NCBI GenBank assembly: GCA_007844125.1
Contig: CM017558.1
Location: forward strand, 47,006,164 to 47,070,163
Source: Sinonovacula constricta
Taxonomy: Eukaryota > Mollusca > Bivalvia > Cardiida > Solecurtidae
Direction: 5' to 3'
Length of the DNA: 64,000 bases
Shown here: piece by piece, positions 58,887 through 64,000 of the stretch
How the letters are laid out: each line of letters opens with the position of its first letter
How positions within the stretch are numbered: the first letter of the stretch is position 1
Notes under the pieces: model-generated
The model's input: only the letters and a program-made list of their open reading frames with translations
Database searches by the model: none
What the model was told of the DNA's origin: nothing
Translations under genes and position numbers: made by a program

Positions 58887-61385
58887 GTATATAGATGGTC
58901 CAAGATTTCCTCCCGGGCACACATTTCCATCTTAAGTAAACGTGAAATAATCTAGGTATATATGTATTTCGTAAATATAGAACGATTGGTACAGCAGAAA
59001 CGTCAGACCGTGTATAGACGGACTTAAATTTTCACCCTGGCACACATTTCCATCTTAAGTTAACGTGTAAAATTTATTTATCCATGTATATGATAGAGTC
59101 AGAAATATTGGACAGTAAGAAACATCAGCCTGTGTATATACGGACTTATATTTCCACCCAGGCCCACATTTCCATCTTAAAGGAATGTCTAATATGTAGG
59201 GATACATGTTCATGTATATGATAGAGATATAAAGCTGGACCTGGTAGAAGCATCAGGCCATGTATAAATGGGCTTATATTTCCACCCGGGCACATGTTTC
59301 CATATTAAGTAAACGAAACAAAACTTGGTATAAATACAGATATAGAAAGACCGGCCCTACAGAAACATCAGACAGTGTATAGAAGGGTTTATATTTCCAC
59401 ACAGGCACACATTCCCATTTTAAGTAAAAGTATAATATTTATGTATGCATGTATATGGTAGATAGAGAAAGATTGGTCTGATAGAAACATCAGTCCGTGT
59501 ATATAAGTGCTTATATTTCCACACAGGCACACATTTCCATCTTAAGTAAAGGTGTTATATTTGTGGATATATGTATATGGTAGAGAGAGAAAGATTGGTC
59601 TGATAGAAACATCAGCCCGTGTATATATGGGCTTATAAATCCACCCGGGCACACATTTCCATCTAAAGTAAAAGTATAATATTTATGTATAAATGTATAT
59701 GGTAGAAAGAGAAAGATTGGTCTGATAGAAACATCAGCCCATGTATATATGTGCTTATATTTCCACCCAGGCACACATTTTCATCTAAAGATAAAGTGTT
59801 ATATTTATGTATATTGTATATGGTAGAGAGAGAAAGATTTGTCTGATAGAAACATCAGCCCGTGTATATATGGGCTTATAATTCCACCCAGGCACACATT
59901 TCCAACTAAAGTAAAAGTGTTATATTTATGTATATATGTATATGGTAGAGAGAGAAAGATTTGTCTGATAGAAACATCAGCCCGTGTATATATGGGCTTA
60001 TAATTCCACCCAGGCACACATTTCCATCTAAAGTAAAAGTGTTATATTTATGTATATATGTATACGGTAGAAAGAGAAAGATTGGTCTGATAGAAACATC
60101 AGCCCATGTATATATGGGCTTATATTTGCACCCAGGCACACATTTCCATCTAAAGTAAAAGTGTTATATTTATGTATATATGTATATGGTAGAGAGAGAA
60201 AGATTTGTCTGATAGAAACATCAGCCCGTGTATATATGGGCTTATAATTCCACCCAGGCACACATTTCCATCTAAAGTAAAAGTGTTATATTTATGTATA
60301 TATGTATATGGTAGAGAGAGAAAGATTGGTCTGATAGAAACATCAGCCCATGTATATATGTGCTTATATTTGCACCCAGGCACACATTTCCATCTAAAGT
60401 AAAAGTGTTATATTTATGTATATATGTATATGGTAGAGAGAGAAAGATTTGTCTGATAGAAACATCAGCCCGTGTATATATGGGCTTATAATTCCACCCA
60501 GGCACACATTTCCATCTAAAGTAAAAGTGTTATATTTATGTATATATGTATACGGTAGAAAGAGAAAGATTGGTCTGACAGAAACATCAGCCCATGTATA
60601 TATGGGCTTATAATTCGACCCACGCACATATTTCCATCTTAAGTAAAAGTGTAATATTTATGTATGCATGCATCTGGTAGCTAGAGAAAGATTGGTCTGA
60701 TAGAAACATCAGTCCGTGTATATATGGGCTTATAATTCCACCCAGGCACATATTTCCATCTAAAGTAAAAGTGTTATATTTATGTATATATGTATATGGT
60801 AGAAAGAGAAAGATTGGTCTGATAGAAACATCAGCCCGTGTATATATGGGCTTATAATTCCACCCAGGCACACATGTCTATCTTAAGTAATAGTGTAATA
60901 TTTATGTATGCATGCATCTGGTAGATAGAGAAAGATTGGTCTGATAGAAACATCAGCCCATGTATATATGTGCTTATAATTCCACCCGGGTACATATTTC
61001 CATCTAAAGTAAAAGTGTAATATTAATGTATGCATGTATCTGGTAGATAGAGAAAGATTGGTCTGATAGAAACATCAGCTCATGTATATATGGGCTTGTA
61101 ATTCCACCCAGGCACATATTAATGTATGCATGTATCTGGTAGATAGAGAAAGATTGGTCTGATAGAAACATCAGCCCACGTATATATGGGCTTATAATTC
61201 CTCCCAGGCACATATTTCCATCTAAAGTAAAAGTGTAATATTTATGTATGCATGTATCTGGTAGATAGAGAAAGATTGGTCTGATAGAAACCTCAGCCCA
61301 AGTATACATGGGCTTATAATTCAACACAGACACACATTTCAATCTTAAGTAAAAGTGTTATATTTATGTATATACATGTATGTAT
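58887..61385. repeat. 122-bp tandem array, about 20 units (copy 2)
   Basis: As copy 1, with three additional units in the most homogeneous block (about 59.9-60.5 kb). Both copies share the shortened unit (here near 61.12 kb). Confidence 0.95.
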
Positions 61386-63078
61386 ATGATAGAGAGAGAA
61401 TACGCAGCTGAGTACTCATTGTTCCAATAGAATGAAAGTATAAAAGATTAACTCTTTAATAAAAATCATACTCGAGTTTGGGTAAAGTGTATATTTATTG
61501 CGATCAACTAGTACCCCTATTTGCACTATGGAAAATTACGTAAAAAAATCTAAATTGATTTAGTAACCTTTTTGGTACGGAAAAACTTTTAAACTAATAT
61601 ATTCAAATTGGAAGTTCTCAGGTAATTCCATCTGCAGACGATCACACCTCGCTAGTATCGGGTTTAGGGGTGATAACAGACTTGTATGATTACTGCATTT
61701 AATTGACAGACAAAACATTTTGTTTTGTGGTTAGGATGACATACTAGTCGCTACTTCATAGGCACTAAGACTTGTTTAGTTACGGAACTTACTGACTATA
61801 ATCAGAGATAAAATTCTTGCCTAAATTTCCCTTGGTTTCCCATTGCTTTATATCAATTCGACTTATTCCATTTAGCAGTTGCAATTTGTCAGATTTGGCT
61901 TTAATTTGTTTTCTTCATATCATAACATTTGCTTGAAGGCTCTGTAAAAAAAGGACGTTCGCATAAAACATATATTTTTTTCTTGTTTAAATAAATGGCA
62001 TGGATTAAATTTTACATAAATGGTCATTATAGGTGCTTGTGTTTGGGTATCTTCTATATTGGAAATAAAGAGGTACATGTCTATCATAATTGAATGCACT
62101 TTATGTTTCAATATTTAAACGTCTGTATAATACTTTTGCACTTAAAATCTAGTTATGATGTCTTGATGCCGAAACCTACCCATAAACCACCACGTACGAT
62201 GTATTAACAAACTTTCGCTTTCTGACACCCACCACTCTCTGCCCTAACGGCAATGCATACAATATCTTGCCTAGCTACGCCCCTGAGTTGAATGGCCTGT
62301 GACATGATCATAAAACTGCCAACACGTGCTTTTCACTGCTATACAGATATCCTTTAATGGGTGGGTAGGAGAATGTCACTTGTCAGTCTATTGTCCTTTC
62401 GTTTGTATTTTGTAACTAAACGATGCCTGATCTATATCTTCTGAACTGATGTTATTAAATACATCTAAAATTCATAAAACTAAAACGCATTTGTAATTGA
62501 TAACAATGTTCAGCAATACGCCATAAGTAGAAAGAATAATAAAGCGATTACAAGAGATGCACATTTTCATAACATAATCTCCCAATTTTCACTCTATAGT
62601 ACATAACCTTTAAATTAACAAATGAAATAGTTACAAAACAATATATCATGTATCACGTTTAACTGATACCAAACAGAAATCTACAACCTATAGTTTTTAT
62701 GTAACATGCAGTGACAAAATAAACAACATTCTCAAATATTTCTATTTTGTCATTGTCTATGTCATGTGCAACAAGTGTGCACACGTGGGGAAATCTCATT
62801 ACCTGATTGGCCTGTCAGTAATTACCTGAGGAAGGGTCAAGTCTATTAATTAAAATGTTATTTAATTAGGCTAATAATTAAAATAAGCCACAGGCATTCG
62901 CATATTTTTTCCTTACACATCGTGAAATAGTTTTAATTAGAAATAATTCTAATTAGGATATTACTTAAAATGGTTTATTTTAAACATTTCTTTGACTTTA
63001 CGTACTACACCCTACATTTAAACGCAAGTTTTCAGGGTTGAAATTCCCGAATCGGTACAGTAAGGTCCGCCAGTTCTC
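61386..63078. other. single-copy spacer of the composite repeat (copy 2)
   Basis: Differs from 25066-26756 by four substitutions and one 4-bp deletion (near 62733) by my reading. No gene recognised. Confidence 0.6.
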
Positions 63079-64000
63079 TAACAGAATAGCAAGAAAAGAA
63101 ATTGATAGTGCAGTACAAGAATGGAAATTAATATAGCAGGAAAAGAATGGAAACTGAAACTGCAGTACAAGAATGGAAATTGAAATGGCACATTAGGAAT
63201 GGTCATTGATATGCCTGTAAAAGAATGGAAATTGATACACCAGTAAAAGAATGGAAATTTATCTGCCTGTAAAAGCATGGAAATTGATATAGCAGGAAAA
63301 GAATGGAAATTGAAACTGCAGTAAAAGAATGGAAATTGAAATGGCATATTAGGAATGGACATTGATATGCCTGTAAAAGAATGAAAATTGATACACCCGT
63401 AAAAGAATGGAAATTTATATGCCTGTAAAAGAATGGAAATTGATACGACAGTACAAGAATGAAAATTGATATAGCAGTAAACGAATGGAAATTGATACAC
63501 AGTACAATAAAAATTGAAACCGGGGTACAAGAATGGACATTGATATGCCTGTAAAAGAATGGAAATTGATACACCAGTAAATGAATAGAAACTTGATACA
63601 GCAGTACAAGAAATGAAATGGATATAGCAGAAAAAGAATGGAAAGTCAAACTGCAGTAAAAGCATGGAAATGGATATAGTAGTACAAGAATGGAAATTGA
63701 GACAGCAGTAAAAGAATAGAAATTGATACGACAGTACAAGAATGAAAATTGATATAGCAGTAAAAGGATGGAAAGTGATACAGTAGTAAAAGAATGGAAA
63801 TTTATACGGCATTAGAAGAATTGAAATTTATATGGCATTAGAAAAATGGAAATTGATATAGCATTACAAGAATGGAAATTGAAATGGCAGATAAGGAATG
63901 GACATTGATATGCCTGTAAAAAAAGGAGATTGATACACCAGTTACAGAATGGAAATTTATATGGCACTTAAAGAAAAGAAATGGATACGACAGTAAAAGA
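63079..64000. repeat. 26-bp tandem array (copy 2, cut by window end)
   Basis: Same units and order as 26757-27680, with few substitutions and a 1-bp deletion in an A run. Confidence 0.95.

Larger units (their letters stand above)
58798..64000. mobile_element. large composite repeat, copy 2 (continues past window end)
   Basis: Co-linear with 22837-27680, same order of terminus, 122-bp array, spacer and 26-bp array. Offset changes from 35961 to about 36326 within the array, which equals three extra 122-bp units less one base. Left flank unrelated to that of copy 1. Confidence 0.8.

Overview
The window is AT-rich eukaryotic DNA dominated by mobile elements. Genes have GT-AG introns, and simple-sequence tracts, tRNA-derived SINEs and LINE and DNA-transposon remains are dense. 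Several repeats, such as the one holding GGGCCATGATGGCCC near 35.6 kb, look like sequences I remember from bivalve molluscs. A mollusc, probably a bivalve, is therefore my best guess; this is inference, not proof. No rRNA or tRNA gene, CRISPR array or prokaryotic operon is visible.

The centrepiece is an apparently complete 7.6-kb DNA transposon at 37128-44705. It has 29-bp terminal inverted repeats with one mismatch and a probable 2-bp AT target duplication. It carries two convergent spliced genes. The plus-strand gene encodes a 511-aa transposase (THAP zinc finger, LC8-like TQT motifs, helix-turn-helix, DDE domain). The minus-strand gene encodes a 597-aa protein (SAP domain, SWIM zinc finger, YqaJ-type nuclease). 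A transposase paired with a YqaJ nuclease is the hallmark of the ISL2EU superfamily. Both reading frames are open and both introns join in phase, so the element may still work or has died very recently. Two SINEs sit between the converging stop codons. A 2.2-kb element without genes at 29792-32026 has similar AG-CCA ends and the same AT duplication; its empty site is preserved elsewhere in the window.

A second system is a large composite repeat present twice, at 22837-about 28170 and at 58798-64000 (cut by the window end). Each copy starts abruptly at the same terminus, then carries a 122-bp tandem array, a 1.7-kb unique spacer and a 26-bp tandem array. The spacers are almost identical, and copy 2 has three extra 122-bp units. 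A related terminus in opposite orientation lies at 47036-47105, so a giant transposon with satellite arrays inside it is possible.

Other regions: a TA-flanked transposon (1220-2384); two candidate exons of an unknown minus-strand gene (3798-4663); SINEs (7.4, 10.2, 28.9, 40.3 kb and a second family at 2.8, 28.2, 29.7, 41.6 kb); a foldback palindrome (9906-10006); a MITE (12166-12570); about 45 copies of a 32-bp repeat with a 449-bp higher-order period (14513-15945); a long inverted-repeat element (about 16130-20465); candidate exons of another minus-strand gene (33518-36435); a broken transposon of uncertain superfamily with long inverted repeats and a 5-9 bp duplication (48247-50511); LINE remnants (51897-52590 and 53152-55910); and a candidate first exon (57490-57584). 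Little of the window looks like ordinary host gene sequence.
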